This document shows positions 1 through 11,804 of a DNA stretch of 64,000 nucleotides, piece by piece. Both the position numbers and the translations under genes were made by a program. A model generated the notes under the pieces. It saw only the letters and a program-made list of their open reading frames with translations. It was not told the DNA's origin and made no database searches. Source of the DNA: Orobanche coerulescens (lineage: Eukaryota > Streptophyta > Magnoliopsida > Lamiales > Orobanchaceae); assembly GCA_033398695.1 (NCBI GenBank), contig CM065817.1:69800001-69864000 (forward strand), in the 5' to 3' direction. Numbering within the stretch: position 1 is the stretch's first letter; every line of letters starts with the position of its first letter.

Positions 1-1300
1 TTACCAACCACGGTGCCACATAACCAACAGAGAATATTTCATCACACGACCGACGTTGTCTTTCTCTTTTATCACATAAACCCCAAGGTCGCAATCAAGG
101 GTCACAAAAGCATCCACACGGGAATACTCCGGAACGTAGGTGCCCAATTTAGGTCTTATCCCCTAACACATTTCCATACGGGTACCATACAGGTTTTATC
201 CCCAACACATCGGCCCATTTATAACACATTTTCAGAGAAAGATGACCGTCGGCATTTCATCAATAATGGCACATTCATGAATACGAACGTTTTAATAATA
301 ATAACATTTCTCGAGCTTGCCTTTGATCCGACGGTAGGTGCCTTACGATAATTGGGATCTCCACGCCCGATCGAGCTTAACCTAGTCACGTAATATCCGA
401 TTAACACGTCGTATGAATCATGATAATATAACTAGTCTCCCTTCCCTTCCCTAACCGGGTTCCTAACGTAATCTGAATTGCCAATACTAGTATCGTGCTT
501 CTACGTTCACAAGCAATACGTACCACTATGTCGTTCAATTCTTATGGTTAACGTCAACTATATCGATTTGTTCAACAAGATTATCTCAATCATCATTCGG
601 TTAGCAAAAAACGACCATAGCATAATCAAATTCCATACTTCTAATCCAATTCTCTATTCCGAGTACTTCAATCGGTAGACTACCATTTTACACAATGATT
701 TCGGCATTTGATTCCCACTGAGATTAATACTATCGAATTAATTCCCCTAGTAACTTTAACGTTGATCATCATATTGCAAGAGTAAGTTACGACTAGTTTA
801 TCAAACGGTGATGAACTCCTATGAAATCCTACTACAATTGATTCGTTGATTATATATGATCCAAATGTAAATTGAGATAGAAGTTCTTGCATGTGATTGT
901 TACAACGAGTTGTATGAAAACGAAATATAGGAACAATGATATCCCCGACTACTACAAGTTCGTCCGTTTAGATCATCTATGAGACTTTAGCAAAATCTAC
1001 CCAAATACCCGTAATCTAACGAGTAATAATCAACAACATTGAAGAGATTACTCCAAGGATTGATAAACTTACCTTAGAAGATGAAGAATAATGAGGAGAG
1101 ATGATAAATCAACAAGAGCTACGAGGAGAAACGAGGAATGGGTCGAATGACTTGGATAATCTTCATCGCAGCTTACGAAATCACCTCCTCTATGTTGATT
1201 CAAGTGTATGAGAGGTCAAGAATTGAGTATAAGGCTGTGGAAAAGATTCAAGAGTTCTTCACTTCAAGTTTTGGGACGGGAGAAATGAAGGTGGGAGTGT

Positions 1301-1309
1301 TATTTTATA
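1301..1309 (-). promoter_or_regulatory. TATA-like box, A 3' LTR
   Basis: The minus strand reads TATAAAATA directly downstream of the inverted-repeat cluster. The same box is in the 5' LTR at 8528-8536. This is a position-based inference of the Pol II start region. Confidence 0.5.
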
Positions 1310-1317
1310 ACACTCGA

Positions 1318-1690
1318 TTTCGTTAACGTACGTTAACATTCCAGGATTTACGTACGTAATGCGTATTACTTACGCTATGTGTAATGGTTAACGTATGTAA
1401 AGGCCGTCCAGAGGCCACTGCCTGAAATGTGCCCATATTTTATGTATGTAACTCATCGTTACGTACGTAAGGCTCCGGACTGTAGCGTACGCTAATTTTG
1501 GCGGATAGCATACGTTATGAGGAGTTGACTCATTTGACCTCTAGCCCGCCGAAAGTAGCTCAATCCGCGTCAAAAGGAAGATTCTGGTCGGGAGACCAAC
1601 CCAACCATTACGTACGTAACCGAGTAAGGTTAACGTATGTAATACATCAATTTTAGCGTGCGTAATGCCTATATGATAACGTGCATTAAA
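1318..1690 (-). repeat. ACGTACGT-type inverted-repeat cluster, A 3' LTR
   Basis: Many short palindromes centred on ACGTACGT or AACGTACGTT sit about 15-100 bases apart: near 1326, 1350, 1390, 1450, 1470, 1485, 1610, 1630 and 1660. Several are degraded to TATGTA, as expected from C-to-T change at CpG. The cluster lies just upstream (minus sense) of the TATA-like box. Confidence 0.85.
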
Positions 1691-1961
1691 AATTTCAATC
1701 CTTTAGCCACATATCACATTTTAACCATCTCGGAGTGATCATGCTTCCCACTCATCAACAATTATCGGGAAACAAGACGTTGGCCACCGTCATATTCATA
1801 CCGACGATTGTCCAATGGCGTCAAGGCGTGTCACCTCCGTTTCATCCACATTGTACAATTGCATAACATTTAATGAAATAATAAATAAGGAAAAACAACA
1901 TCATATTACAAGATATCACACAGTATGAGGTAATTAAGCATGAAATACCGGTGGTATTACA

Positions 1962-1996
1962 TATCGCCCCCCTAAAAAATAGTTTCATCCCGAAAC
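1962..1996 (-). other. A polypurine tract and preceding hairpin
   Basis: On the minus strand the interior ends with GTTTC-GGGAT-GAAAC (1982-1996), a T-run and a G-rich tract, then the LTR start TGTAATACC. This is the expected plus-strand priming site. The hairpin overlaps the last codon of pol and recurs in every element of the window. Confidence 0.8.
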
Positions 1997-4900
1997 TAAG
2001 AAAATAACTCGGGTTGACTCTCTTACATGCTCGACTCGGTTTCCCAAGTCGCTTCTTCCATGCCGTGGTGCGACCACTGAACCTTCACGAGGGGTATGGC
2101 TTTATTTCGCAACATCTTCATACGCCGGTCCAAGATGGCGATCAGTACCTCTCTAAAGGTAGAATCATCAAAATTTTCCACTTCTTCGAAATTGAGTTTG
2201 TGACTCGGATCATAGACATACTTCCTTAACTGGGAGACATGAAAGATGTTGTGCACTCCATCCAGATACGGCGGCAGAGCTAATCGATACGCAAGCTTCC
2301 CCACCCGGTCCAATATCTCAAACGGGCCTATAAACCTCGGTCTTAAGTTGTCCTTTTGGCCAAAACATCGGATACCGTGCATAGGTGATACCTTGACCCA
2401 CACATGATCCACGACTGCAAATTCTAACGGTCGCTGTCAGTTTTTGGCATAAGATTTCTGCCGGCTCTGCGCTGCTAACATGTGCTTTCGAACGATTGAG
2501 ATCTTCTTAATGGACTCATGGATCAGATCTAACTCGGTAACTGCGGTGTCAGAAGCATCATCCCAGCATAACGGTGACTTGCATCTTCATCCATACAGGG
2601 CCTGAAACGGTGCCATGCCTATGCTTGCATGCCAGCTGTTGTTGTACGAGAACTCCACCAACCACATGTGTCTAGTCCAATCCTTACCCCAATCGAGCAC
2701 ACATGCCCTCAACATATCCTCCAAGGTTTGAATCGTACGTTCGGTCTGTCCATCCGTCTGAGGGTGATAAGCCATGCTAAAATGTATTTGGGTCCCCATA
2801 GCTTTATGGATGGCTTTCCAAAAACGAGACACGTATCTGGTGTCCCTATCCGAAATGATGGATGAGGGAACGCCATGCAGCCTCACGATCCCCCTTATGA
2901 AAATGACGGCCAATTGCTCTATCCCGGTTGTCTCTTGAATAGGAACGAAATGTGCCGATTTCGTCAATCGATCAACAATAACCCAAATTGTATCCTTTCC
3001 TCCCACCGCTGTTGGTAGCTTAGTGACAAAATCCATCGATATGCTTTCCCATTTCCACTCCGGGATGGGTAGGGGTTACATGATTCCGGCTCGTCTGCAG
3101 TGTTCAATCTTCACTTATTAGCACGTCATACATCGGGCGACGAATCTAGCAAATTCCCATTTCATATTCTTCCACCAAAAACTCTGTCGGAGATCTTTGT
3201 ACATTTTGCTCGTTCCTGGGTGAATAGAATAGGGAGTGGAGTGCGCCTCCTTAAGTATAGTTTGCTCCAGCTCGTCATTCGGCGGAATACAAATCCTATT
3301 CTTGAACCTCACCAAGTCACCCTGAATCTTGTACTCGGAAAAATCCCCTCCCTCGATTCTTGCGCCAATCGCATGTAATTCGGGATCCTCCGTCTGTGCT
3401 AGACGTATCTCGTCTAGTAAGGACGAATGTATATTGATTGAGCACAATTGTCCTTACCTACGTTGTATCCATACTTCGGTACTGCTTCTCTTGATGTCTT
3501 GTTGCAGTTCGGGTTGAACTGTTATGCTGGATACCATCACTTCTTGTGTAGTTTTCCGACTAAGAGCATTGGCCACAACATTGGCTTTCCCGGGGTGATA
3601 GGATATTTCCACATCGTAGTCCTTGATTAACTCCAACCAGCGCCTCTGCCTCATGTTTAATTCTCTCTCAGTGAAGATATACTTCAAACTCTTATGATCC
3701 GTGAAAACTTTGCAAGTAACTCAGTAAAGATAGTGCCACCAAATCTTGAGGGCATACACCACTGCGGATAGCTCCAAGTCGTGCATCGGGTAATTCACTT
3801 CGTACAGCTTCAATTGTCATGATGTGTACGCAATGACTCTGTCATTCTGCATGAAGACACACCCCAGTCCGTGCTTAGATGCATCCATGTATATAATGAA
3901 TCTTTCCGTTCCCTGCAGTAACACTAGCACTGGAGCAGTAGTTAGCCTACTCTTGAGCTCATCGAAGCTCTTCTGGCAGTCTACAGTCCATACAAATTTG
4001 GTGCTCTTTCTCAGTAGGTTTGTTAACGGTCGATCGATACAGGAAAAAGCCTTGACCAATCTTCTATAGTAACCTGCCAATCCTAGGAAACTCCTTAACT
4101 CCTTGACGTTCTTCGACGGTTCCCAACTCATTATTGTCTCGATCTTTTGTGGATCGACCTTGACGCCTTTTGCCGAGACAACATGTCCGAGAAAAATTAC
4201 CTCCGGCATCCAGAATTCGCACTTAGAAAGTTCCGCATAAAGTTGTTGTTGCCTTAACTCGCTCAGCACTTGCCTCAAATGTTCCTCGTGTTCCTGTCGG
4301 CTTTGGGAATAGATCAGGATGTCGTCAATAAAAACCACCATGCACTTATCGAGGAAGTCAATCAAAACTCTGTTCATGAGTTCCATAAAAATGGCTGGGG
4401 CATTAGTCAACCCGAATTATACCACGATATACTCGTAATGTCCATACCTCGATCGAAATGCAGTCTTGGGTATATTTTCCTCCCGAATCCTCAATTGGTG
4501 ATATCCGGACTGTTGATCGATCTTTGAAAACACAACTGCCCCTTGTAATTGATCCAAGAGGTCTTCGATTCTTGGAAGTGGATAACGATTCTTGATAGTG
4601 ACTTTATTTAGTTCCCTATAGTCAATGTACAAGCGTAGAGAATTTTCTTTATTCTTAACAAAAAGTACTCGTGCGCCCCAAGGCAAGGTGCTCGGGCAGA
4701 TCAATCCTTTCTCCAGCAGATCTTCGAGCTGTATCTTTAATTCTTTCATATCGATCGGTGCCATCCTATAAGGAGCTTCGGAAATAAGTATCGTCCCCGG
4801 CTCGAGTTCGATGGAGAGGTCAACTTCTCGGTGCGGTGGCAGCCCTGTTAGTTCATCGAGAAAGATGTCTGGAAACTCATCCACCACCGGAATGTTTGCG

Positions 4901-5600
4901 ATTTTAAGTTGTGAAGTATCCTCCTGAAGAACATAACACCAATAGTACTCCCTTCGAGATCTGCAGGAGACTTCCGATGCGAGAAGGCTGAGAGACCTTT
5001 TCGTACTGAAGTGTTCTCGTCTTCTGATGACATGTGTGGTACCGTCATGAGCGGTAATGGAAATAGTCAAGTGGTAGGTATCCAAGATCGTCCTGTGCAA
5101 TGGCATATAGTCCATACCTAATATGATATCTTCATTCTGAAGCAGAAAGACCATAAGATTAGCGGTCCAACTATGATTGTTGATGCAGATTTGACAGTCT
5201 CGAATCTTTAGATCGCCGCCTATTCTACTACCCTCGGATAGTTTAACAGTAAAGGACTCACAAGGTACACAAACAAGATTTAAACATTCAACACATTCCA
5301 CATATATAAACGAATGTGTGGCTCCGGTATCAAATAGTACATGAACTGGCTGAGAGTTAATAAGAAGAGTACCTGAGATAGCTGGCGTGGACTGACCATC
5401 CGTAGCCCTAAACTCAAATACACGGGATGACGCTGACTCCGAAAAGGATGAAGTACCACCACCTCGCCCACGGCCTCGACCGGCACCATGTGGCGGTGGT
5501 TGAGTCTGATGGGATGGAGCTCGGTAGTTGGAAATGGCAGGCGTCTTGGGGGATTGCACAGAGCCTTGTTGACTCGGTTGAGAAACTGAGTTATGAGTGG
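1996..5600 (-). pseudogene. pol: A pol: protease-RT-RNase H-integrase-chromodomain remnant
   Basis: One reading frame runs from 5919 to 1996, interrupted by several nonsense codons but with no frame change that I can see. Protease shows [10 protein letters not shown] near 5331. RT shows FSKID near 4520 and an intact FIDD at 4321-4332. RNase H has YMDAS near 3890 and SLKYIF near 3690. Integrase has the N-terminal His/Cys finger (HSTPYSIHPG, CMTC) at 3447-3118 and a full D..D..E core at 3036-2587 (VDRLTK, SDRDTR, TLEDML). The tail VKVQWSHHGMEEATWE is chromodomain-like. Stops include 4414-4416, 3814-3816, about 3451, about 2586 and 2023-2025. At least three read as CGA to TGA. The catalytic residues are kept, so this is a young but dead copy. 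Confidence 0.92.
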
Positions 5601-6645
5601 GATTGGCCCGCCACCAATAAGGATACATGTGTCCACTCTTTCCATAAGTGAAACATTTGGTATCCATATTTTGGCACCGATCCTTAGTATATCCGGACAC
5701 GCCACAATTGAAGCAGTCCCTACGGTATGGCCGATCAGATGCACCCTTCTGTTGGTACGATACTGCTGACTTAAAAGAAGATGCGGGCCCCGAATTTGTA
5801 TTGTTGCTGCTCCCAGACTGAGATGATGTCTTCTGCTTCTTCGAGTTATGTCCGGTGTCGGTATTAACAACAGTACCGGCATATGCTGTGACCACGTCTT
5901 CGTACGCCCTCAGAGTCATGCAGTGGAATCCGGCGGCATAGCGTTGTACATCCTCCGGAAACCTCTATGCATGGTGGCATAATCATTGATCTTCCGATGG
6001 AACCATCTGCGAGATGTAACTTAGCTTGGTTCGGTAGGCACGAATGATCTCGAATACTGGCATGTTCTGAGGTCCGGCACTAAAAAAGTATCATGCGCGA
6101 ACGGTTTGGGCTGATCTGGGACAGTACTCGCTCCGCAGTAGTCGGGCAAATTCGGTCCACCCGACCACTCGGTCCTCTGGCCTGTAAGTCCTTCACCAGC
6201 GTGCAGCAGTGTCACAGAGTTGATTCACGAGTGGCACCTTCCGGTTCTCTAGGCATCCGTTCACTTCGAAATCAGTCTCCATTTCAGAAATCTAGTCGTC
6301 CACATGTTTCTCCTCTGCCCCATCAAATAATGGAGGCATAGACTTCAGCATCTCTCCCAACCATCGGTCTCTTCCTGCGTTTTCCTCCACATTGATAACC
6401 GTTATCCGTTCCACCTGGTTGACCTGAGCAATTCCCATGGTGATAGCTTGGGCAAGGGCCTGAACAAAAGCCGGGTCCATGCCTCCTGGGTTGTTATTCC
6501 GGCATTCCGCCTCCTGATCATTTTGATTAATTGGTGGCGGCTGGTCTCCAGCAAGATTGGTCTCGACAGTGTTCCAGTCCTCATTGTGGTTTGCGGCGGA
6601 ACCCTGAGCATCATTCACCACCCTCCTATCTCCTCGGCATGCCAT
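5601..6645 (-). pseudogene. gag: A gag remnant with zinc knuckles
   Basis: I place the start at the ATG ending at 6645 (MACRGDRR), because the upstream 84 bases look like an intron and the ORF's earlier ATG lies in it. The N-terminal part runs to a stop at 6292. A capsid-like stretch with broken frames follows (6215-5950). The C-terminal part in the 5919 frame has two damaged CCHC knuckles. In the first ([14 protein letters not shown], near 5715) the His is Tyr; in the second (CFTYGKSGH, near 5655) a Cys is Tyr. Gag packages RNA, and these knuckles would probably bind poorly. [10 protein letters not shown] linker precedes protease. Confidence 0.85.
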
Positions 6646-6647
6646 TA

Positions 6648-6731
6648 CTAACAGTATTAATCTAAAGTCAGTTCCATGCACAATTTACATTTAAATGTAG
6701 TACTTAGACAAAAAACACACATATCACTTAC
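6648..6731 (-). other. Intron-like leader segment before A gag
   Basis: On the minus strand this starts GTAAGTGATA, is AT-rich, has CTGAC (a plant branch-site match) in its 3' third and ends GTTAG, two bases before the gag ATG. Element B has the equivalent segment at the same place (37246-37352). The splicing itself is inferred. Confidence 0.6.
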
Positions 6732-6823
6732 TTTGCATTCCCAAGAGGAGTTACGATCGCTTGAGGTGTTGGACTGGAATAACTTTGAAAATTAGGAGAA
6801 ATTTTATTTAAACCAGGAGTTAT

Positions 6824-6835
6824 GCTCCGCTACCA
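6824..6835 (-). other. A primer binding site
   Basis: The minus strand reads TGGTAGCGGAGC four bases inside the 5' LTR edge. It is a mutated match to the initiator-Met tRNA 3' end seen elsewhere in the window as TGGTATCRGAGC. Confidence 0.75.
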
Positions 6836-7541
6836 TTTTCTATAACACCCCCAAAATTACCCGAGGTATTACAGTGTCATGAATCCCGTGTGGGACGCAC
6901 AACGCTAGTTTAGGAAATAGATATTTTAAATAAATTACAATAAAACGATAAGTCCAAGGTTAAATATCATGAGCCCAAAGGTTTTAAGAAGAAACATAAT
7001 TCAAAGTTCGATTATTACACAACAGAGGTTTTTAAAAATCAAATTTAATTTAAGCAGCGGCAAGAGTTTATTCCAACACCGTTCAATTCTGACCGGACCC
7101 CTCGGGAATGTCCTGCACATGTTGTTTAACAAATTTACCTGGCACGACAAATCATGCCAGATAACCAGGGTCAGAGAATTCATACCAATAACAATTACTA
7201 GTAATGATATACCCAATTTACCAAACACAGTGCCACATAACCAACAGAGAATATTTCATCACACGACCGATGTTGTCTTTCTCTTTTATCACATAAACCC
7301 CAAGGTCGCAACCAAGGGTCACGAAAGCATCCACACGGGAATACTCCGGAACGTAGGTGCCCAATTTGGGTCTTATCCCCTAACACATTTCCATACGGGT
7401 ACCATGCAGGTTTTATCCACAACACATCGGCCCATTTATAACACATTTTCAGAGAAAGACGACTGTCGGCATTTCATCAATAATGGCACATTCATGAATA
7501 CGAATGTTTTAATAATAATAACATTTCTCGAGCAAGATTTC

Positions 7542-7550
7542 ACTTACCTT
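7542..7550 (-). other. Donor-like AAG|GTAAGT, A 5' LTR
   Basis: The minus strand reads AAAGGTAAGTG at the place where B to H have AGGCAAGT. The copy in the 3' LTR (315-323) reads AAGGCAAGC. Confidence 0.45.
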
Positions 7551-8527
7551 TCATCCGACGGTAGGTGCCTTCCGATAATTGGGATCTCCATGCCCGATCG
7601 AGCTTAACCTAGTCACGTAATATCCGATTAACACCTCGTACGAATCATGATAATAGAACTAGTCTCCCTTCGCTTCCCTAACCGAGTTCCTAACGTAATC
7701 TTAATTGCCAATACTAGTATCGTGCTTCTACATTCACAAGCAATACGTACCACTATGTTGTTCAATTCTTACAGTTAACGTCAACTATGTCGATTTGTTC
7801 AACAAGATTATCTCAATCATCATTTGGTTAGCAACAAACGACCATAGCATAATCAAATTCCATACTTCTAATCCAATTCTCTATTCCGAGTACTTCAATC
7901 GGTATTCTACCATTTTACACAATGATTTCGACATTTGATTCCCAATGACATTAATACTATCTAATTAATTCCCCTAGTAAATTTAACGTTGATCATCATA
8001 TTGTAAGAGTAAGTTACGACTAGTTTATCAAACGGTGACGAACTCCTATGAAATCCTACTACAATTGATTCGTTGATTATATATGATCCAAATGTAAATT
8101 GAGATGGAAGTTCTAGCATGTGATTGTTATAACGAGTTGTATGAAAATGTAATATACGAACAATGATATCCCCGACTACTACAAGTTCGTCCGTTTAGAT
8201 CATCTACGAGACTTTAGAAAAATCTACCCAAATTCCCATAATCTAACGCATAATAATCAACAACATTGAAGAGATTAGTCCAAGGATTGTTAGACTTACC
8301 TTAGAAGATGAAGAATAATGAGGAGAGATGACAAATCAACAAGAGCTACAAGGATAAACAAGGAATGGGTCCAATGACTTGGATAATCTTCGCCGGAGAT
8401 TACGAAATCACCTCCTCTATGTTGATTCAAGTGTATGACAGGCCAAGAATTGAGTATAAGGATGTGGAAAAGCTTCAGGAGTTCTACACTTGATGTTTTA
8501 GGATGGGAGAAATGAAGGTGGGAGTGT

Positions 8528-8536
8528 TATTTTATA
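8528..8536 (-). promoter_or_regulatory. TATA-like box, A 5' LTR
   Basis: TATAAAATA on the minus strand, immediately downstream of the palindrome cluster. Confidence 0.5.
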
Positions 8537-8544
8537 ACACTCAA

Positions 8545-8920
8545 TTTCGTTAACGTACGTTAATGTTTCAAGATTTACGTACGTAATGCGTATTACATAC
8601 GTGATGTGTAATGGTTAACGTACGTAAAGGCCGTCCAGAGGCCACTGACTGAAATATGCCCATCTTTTACGTACGTAGCTCGCCCTTACGTACGTAAGGC
8701 TCCGGACTGTAGCGTATGCTAATCTTGGCGGATAGCGCACGTTATGAGGTTTTGACTCATTTGTCCTCTAGCCCGCCGAAAGTAGCTCAATCCACGTCAA
8801 AAGGAAGATTCTGGCCGGGAGACCAACCCAACCGTTACGTACGTAACTGAGTAAGGTTAACGTATGTAATACATCAATTTTAGCGTGTGTAATGCCTATA
8901 TGATAACGTGCGTTAAACAT
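8545..8920 (-). repeat. ACGTACGT-type inverted-repeat cluster, A 5' LTR
   Basis: Same order of palindromes as in 1318-1690, with copies near 8550, 8577, 8620, 8670, 8690, 8835 and 8860. This copy keeps more intact ACGTACGT cores than the 3' LTR copy. Confidence 0.85.
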
Positions 8921-9389
8921 TTCAATCCTTTAGCCACATATCACATTTTAACCATCTCGGAGTGTCCATCCTTCCCACTTGTCAACAATTATCGGGGAAC
9001 AAGACGTTGGCCACCGTCATATTCGCACCGACGATTGTCCAACAGCATCAAGGCGTATCACCTCCGTTTCTTCCACATTGTACAGTTGCATAGCATTTAA
9101 TGAAATAATAAATAAGGAAAAACAACATCATATTACAAGATATCACACAGTACGAGGTAATTAAGCATGAAATACCGGTGGTATTACAATAATATTCGTT
9201 AGTTCATTTTTGTATTGTTGCATTGTATGTATTCTATTGGAATTATACAATATGATGTTGTATTGGTTCATATTTATATAATATATATTGTGTTGGGATA
9301 TTTCGTATTCAAACTATTCATGTTTATTGTTCGTTTTATCAGGTGGATGTTGCATGATGAGTTGTTATTTCGGCTAAGTATCTTAACCA

Positions 9390-9735
9390 TACTGTACGCT
9401 ACATGCAGTAGCTAGATTATGCTAAATCAATGCGGTTATGTACGTTAGGTCCTACTGGTAGCATACGTAACAGAGGGAATCAGATCGCATCAAACTTTCA
9501 GCGTGTAGGACTGAGATTGGTTGGAGGGTTTTAGCTTGATTGGGTCAATGCGTCAATGGTTTTTATGTACGTAATATGATGGTGTTAAAGTATGTAATGA
9601 CTGAGTGTTTGCATACCTTGATTTTAGCAACACACGTAATGTTAGTTACGTAGCAAGGTAGTAGCCTCTGGAGCACGTTTATGTACATAACAGAGATATG
9701 TTAGCATATGTTAGATAAGGTGACATATGATAACT
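9390..9735 (+). repeat. Degenerate ACGT-core palindrome cluster, E LTR
   Basis: Decayed palindromes such as TATGTACGTTA, CATACGTAAC, TATGTACGTAAT, TTACGTAG and TATGTACATAA precede the E TATA-like box. Confidence 0.7.
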
Positions 9736-9755
9736 GGAGAGCACATCGACCATAA

Positions 9756-9762
9756 TATAAAG
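9756..9762 (+). promoter_or_regulatory. TATA-like box, E LTR
   Basis: TATAAAG directly after the palindrome cluster. Confidence 0.5.
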
Positions 9763-9916
9763 CGAAGATTATGAAGAGATGTCTTGTCTTTCATTTTGCA
9801 CGGACCATCTTCATTTTTCTCTCTAAAATCGCCCATCTGCCCTCCTTAATGATTTTGAGCCTCTTCCAGCTTGCCTTGGAGCTTCATGACTTGGATTGGA
9901 GCTTAGAAGCTTGAAT

Positions 9917-9921
9917 ATTGT
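9917..9921 (+). repeat. Target-site duplication of B (ATTGT)
   Basis: ATTGT here and at 44457-44461 flank the outer ends of B exactly, showing one insertion into E. Confidence 0.93.
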
Positions 9922-10067
9922 TGTAATGCCCAGATAATTATTGTGTATTTTACCTGTATTCGAACTTGTAGCATTTGATTATGTGGTATTATTAATCGAA
10001 GTGTGGTTTCCCGTATTCGTATTCCTGCATTCTTGAGTTACCAACACATTCATGCATGCATGCATCT

Positions 10068-10460
10068 GCACGTCATAACGTGCGCTAGATATTGAGCATA
10101 AGGTACGTTAATTGTTGAATATAACATACGTTATAATTGTAGCATAGCGTATGTAATCTTCAGTCAAGGCAGATCAGATAAGGTCGGCGTGTCGGGGACA
10201 GAGGGAGATTCGTCGAATTGCCCCGCGTGAACCTGGATGGCTTTTCAGTAAAGTAGGTCAATGAGGCTTAGCGTACGTTAGATATGGGTGATAACGTGTG
10301 CTATTTTCATAGTGTTACGTACTTAAGGGCTTTGGATAACGTACATAAGAGAAGCTAGAATCAAGGCAGTGAGCTACTGCCGGACGCTAACGTACGCTAA
10401 GTATTGAGGATAGCGTAGGCTAAGGCGATAATGTACGTAAGGCTTTGCCCTTAACGTATG
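10068..10460 (+). repeat. ACGT-type inverted-repeat cluster, B 5' LTR
   Basis: Palindromes of the types ACGTGCGCTA, AACGTACGCTA and ACGTACGTAA recur upstream of the TATA-like box, with many single-base differences from the 3' LTR copy. Confidence 0.8.
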
Positions 10461-10485
10461 GAATGTGTAAAATTCTATTTATAGA

Positions 10486-10494
10486 CCTCAACCT
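10486..10494 (+). promoter_or_regulatory. TATA-like box, B 5' LTR
   Basis: TATTTATAG, identical in the 3' LTR at 42586-42594 and followed by a C/T-rich stretch. Confidence 0.5.
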
Positions 10495-11685
10495 CTTTTT
10501 CATTTCCTCCTCACTCCTTGGCCGATTTATGCAACCTGAGAACTCCCCAGGACCATAAATCTCTCATATCATCATCCCAACTCGATTTAGAAGATCGTAG
10601 ACCCTTGTGGATTGGTGTTCAAGCTTTCGGTGTTGAGTTTCACCAAGTATTTTGTCATTCTTCTCTATATTAAGGTATGTTGATCCCTCACCAACTAGAA
10701 TACACGTTCTTAATGACGTTTTGAACCTGTTTTTGAGATTACCAAGTTTGTTATTATCATGAGGAGTCGAACACCATGTTTTTAGAAGAATAGATTCAGT
10801 CATACTTCGGTTCTCCTTCATTGTTAAGAGTATTAATCGAACCTTGTTGGGATAGAACCCTAGGATGTAGTTTCCTGAGTTTGTTATGGATTTTAATAAT
10901 GTTTTCGAATGAGTTTTCTGAGGTTTCTAAGGTGTTTCACCGAGGATAATTCGTGTTTAAGGAGAGGTGCTTGAATTGCAATCTTCTTCATATTCATGGT
11001 TAAAATGGATAGACTATGTTGTTATAATCAAACCCCGAACACCGTTGTATCGTCTCCTTTCGTAGTACGCTTTGGTATGCTTATATCTTGAATCATACCT
11101 TGGATATGAATTGTTAGATTAGCTGAACCATATATTTATTGGAATTAGAAATCAAGATTGAGGTTTGGACTGTGATGACATATATATCCATGAACCTGTA
11201 GACATCGACATTTCATCTCCGATATGGCCATCCGATTCATATGAAGTACGTCATTAATTCGATCTTAGCTTTCATCGAGTAGATAAACTGTGAATCGGCA
11301 TTACATTAATGTTAATTCGGATATAACCTAAGGCGCTAGGTGTTCGTACGTTAACTTTGTGAAATAAGTTGAACCCTTTGTTACTTCTTTTGAATAAGGT
11401 CCGAGCCTTGCAAGGTGATTGATCGAGGGGGGCGACCTTCGGGCGTATTGACAGTCGTTGAAGTATTTAATTCTTGCCATCTTTCTAAGTCAAGTATCGT
11501 AATTTGACTATTGGTTTAATATTGATGATTTTGATCATGCATATTGTTATTCATGTAGTTGAACATGAGATCATCCAAGTTGAATGGTCATAATGTCGTT
11601 CAGGTTATTAATTCATATGTTGTTCATGTTGATTGACATATCGATTTGCATATGTGTATGCATAGTTGTATTGTAAATGTTGTAT

Positions 11686-11798
11686 TGATCCGAAGGGATC
11701 GTGTGATCTATGCTGAGGGCGCTGGATCAGTTGTCCACCTCGTGTTGGTCCAACAGGATCATCTTGGGATCTATGCTGAGGGCGCTGGATCATTGGAC
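11686..11798 (+). repeat. CTATGCTGAGGGCGCTGGATC cassette array, B 5' LTR
   Basis: Two units of about 60 bases are seen before C interrupts the array. A third unit continues at 36573. Units share a GGTCCNACGGGATCATC lead-in and the CTATGCTGAGGGCGCTGG core. Confidence 0.85.
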
Positions 11799-11799
11799 G

Positions 11800-11804
11800 G
11801 GTTT
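11800..11804 (+). repeat. Target-site duplication of C (GGTTT)
   Basis: GGTTT here and at 36568-36572 flank the outermost LTR ends of C, so the three-LTR unit has one shared insertion footprint. Confidence 0.93.

Larger units (their letters stand above)
1..1961 (-). repeat. Element A 3' LTR (partial)
   Basis: This is the minus-strand 3' LTR of A. It aligns base by base with 7218-9188, with only small indels and scattered substitutions. It ends next to the polypurine tract. From its 5' end it holds the inverted-repeat cluster (1690 down to 1318), a TATA-like box near 1301, a donor-like AAG|GTAAGT near 1070, a second donor-like AAG|GCAAGC near 315-323, and a spacer shared with F (1-250). The short open frames here are not conserved as protein and are not genes. 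Confidence 0.92.
1..9188 (-). mobile_element. Element A: Tekay-type Ty3/gypsy retrotransposon, left end outside window
   Basis: Two copies of one LTR flank a pol-bearing interior, all reading on the minus strand. Base 1 of the window aligns with base 7218, and the two LTR ends (1961 and 9188) share GGTGGTATTACA. The 3' LTR therefore lacks roughly 380 bases that lie left of the window. The interior holds gag and pol remnants with a chromodomain-like tail, which places it in the Tekay/Del chromovirus clade (family knowledge). ATAAT at 9189-9193 would be one half of the target duplication; the other half is not visible. A appears to be inserted in element E. Confidence 0.93.
6841..9188 (-). repeat. 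Element A 5' LTR (complete, about 2.35 kb)
   Basis: It is bounded by TATAACACCCCC on the left (the expected TG/CA end is mutated to TA) and ...GGTATTACA on the right. From its 5' end it holds the inverted-repeat cluster (8920-8545), a TATA-like box, a donor-like AAG|GTAAGT near 8297-8305, a second AAG|GTAAGT at 7542-7550, the F-like spacer (7218-7460) and an acceptor-like TGTGCAG|G near 7110. Open frames on either strand here show no protein signature. Confidence 0.93.
9189..9921 (+). repeat. Element E LTR, left fragment
   Basis: This sequence lies between A and B. It has ACGT-core palindromes (9390-9735), a TATA-like box at 9756-9762 and a transcript-start region resembling F (CTTTCATTTTG; TTGGAGCTT). 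It continues at 44457 after B is removed, as shown by B's ATTGT duplication. No coding sequence was seen. Its 5' end is hidden behind A. Confidence 0.75.
9922..11804 (+). repeat. Element B 5' LTR, part 1
   Basis: This is the left part of the 5' LTR up to the C insertion and aligns with 42032-43911. It holds an ATGC-rich run (10051-10068), the palindrome cluster, a TATA-like box, AAG|GTATGT (10672-10680), a decayed second donor (AAGTCAAGT near 11492) and the start of the CTATGCTGAGGGCGCTGG cassette array. Confidence 0.93.

Noticed and set aside
5280..5882. 200-residue minus-strand frame in element A
   Set aside because: It is a shadow frame of the gag-protease sequence, whose own frame shows the zinc knuckles and DTGA.
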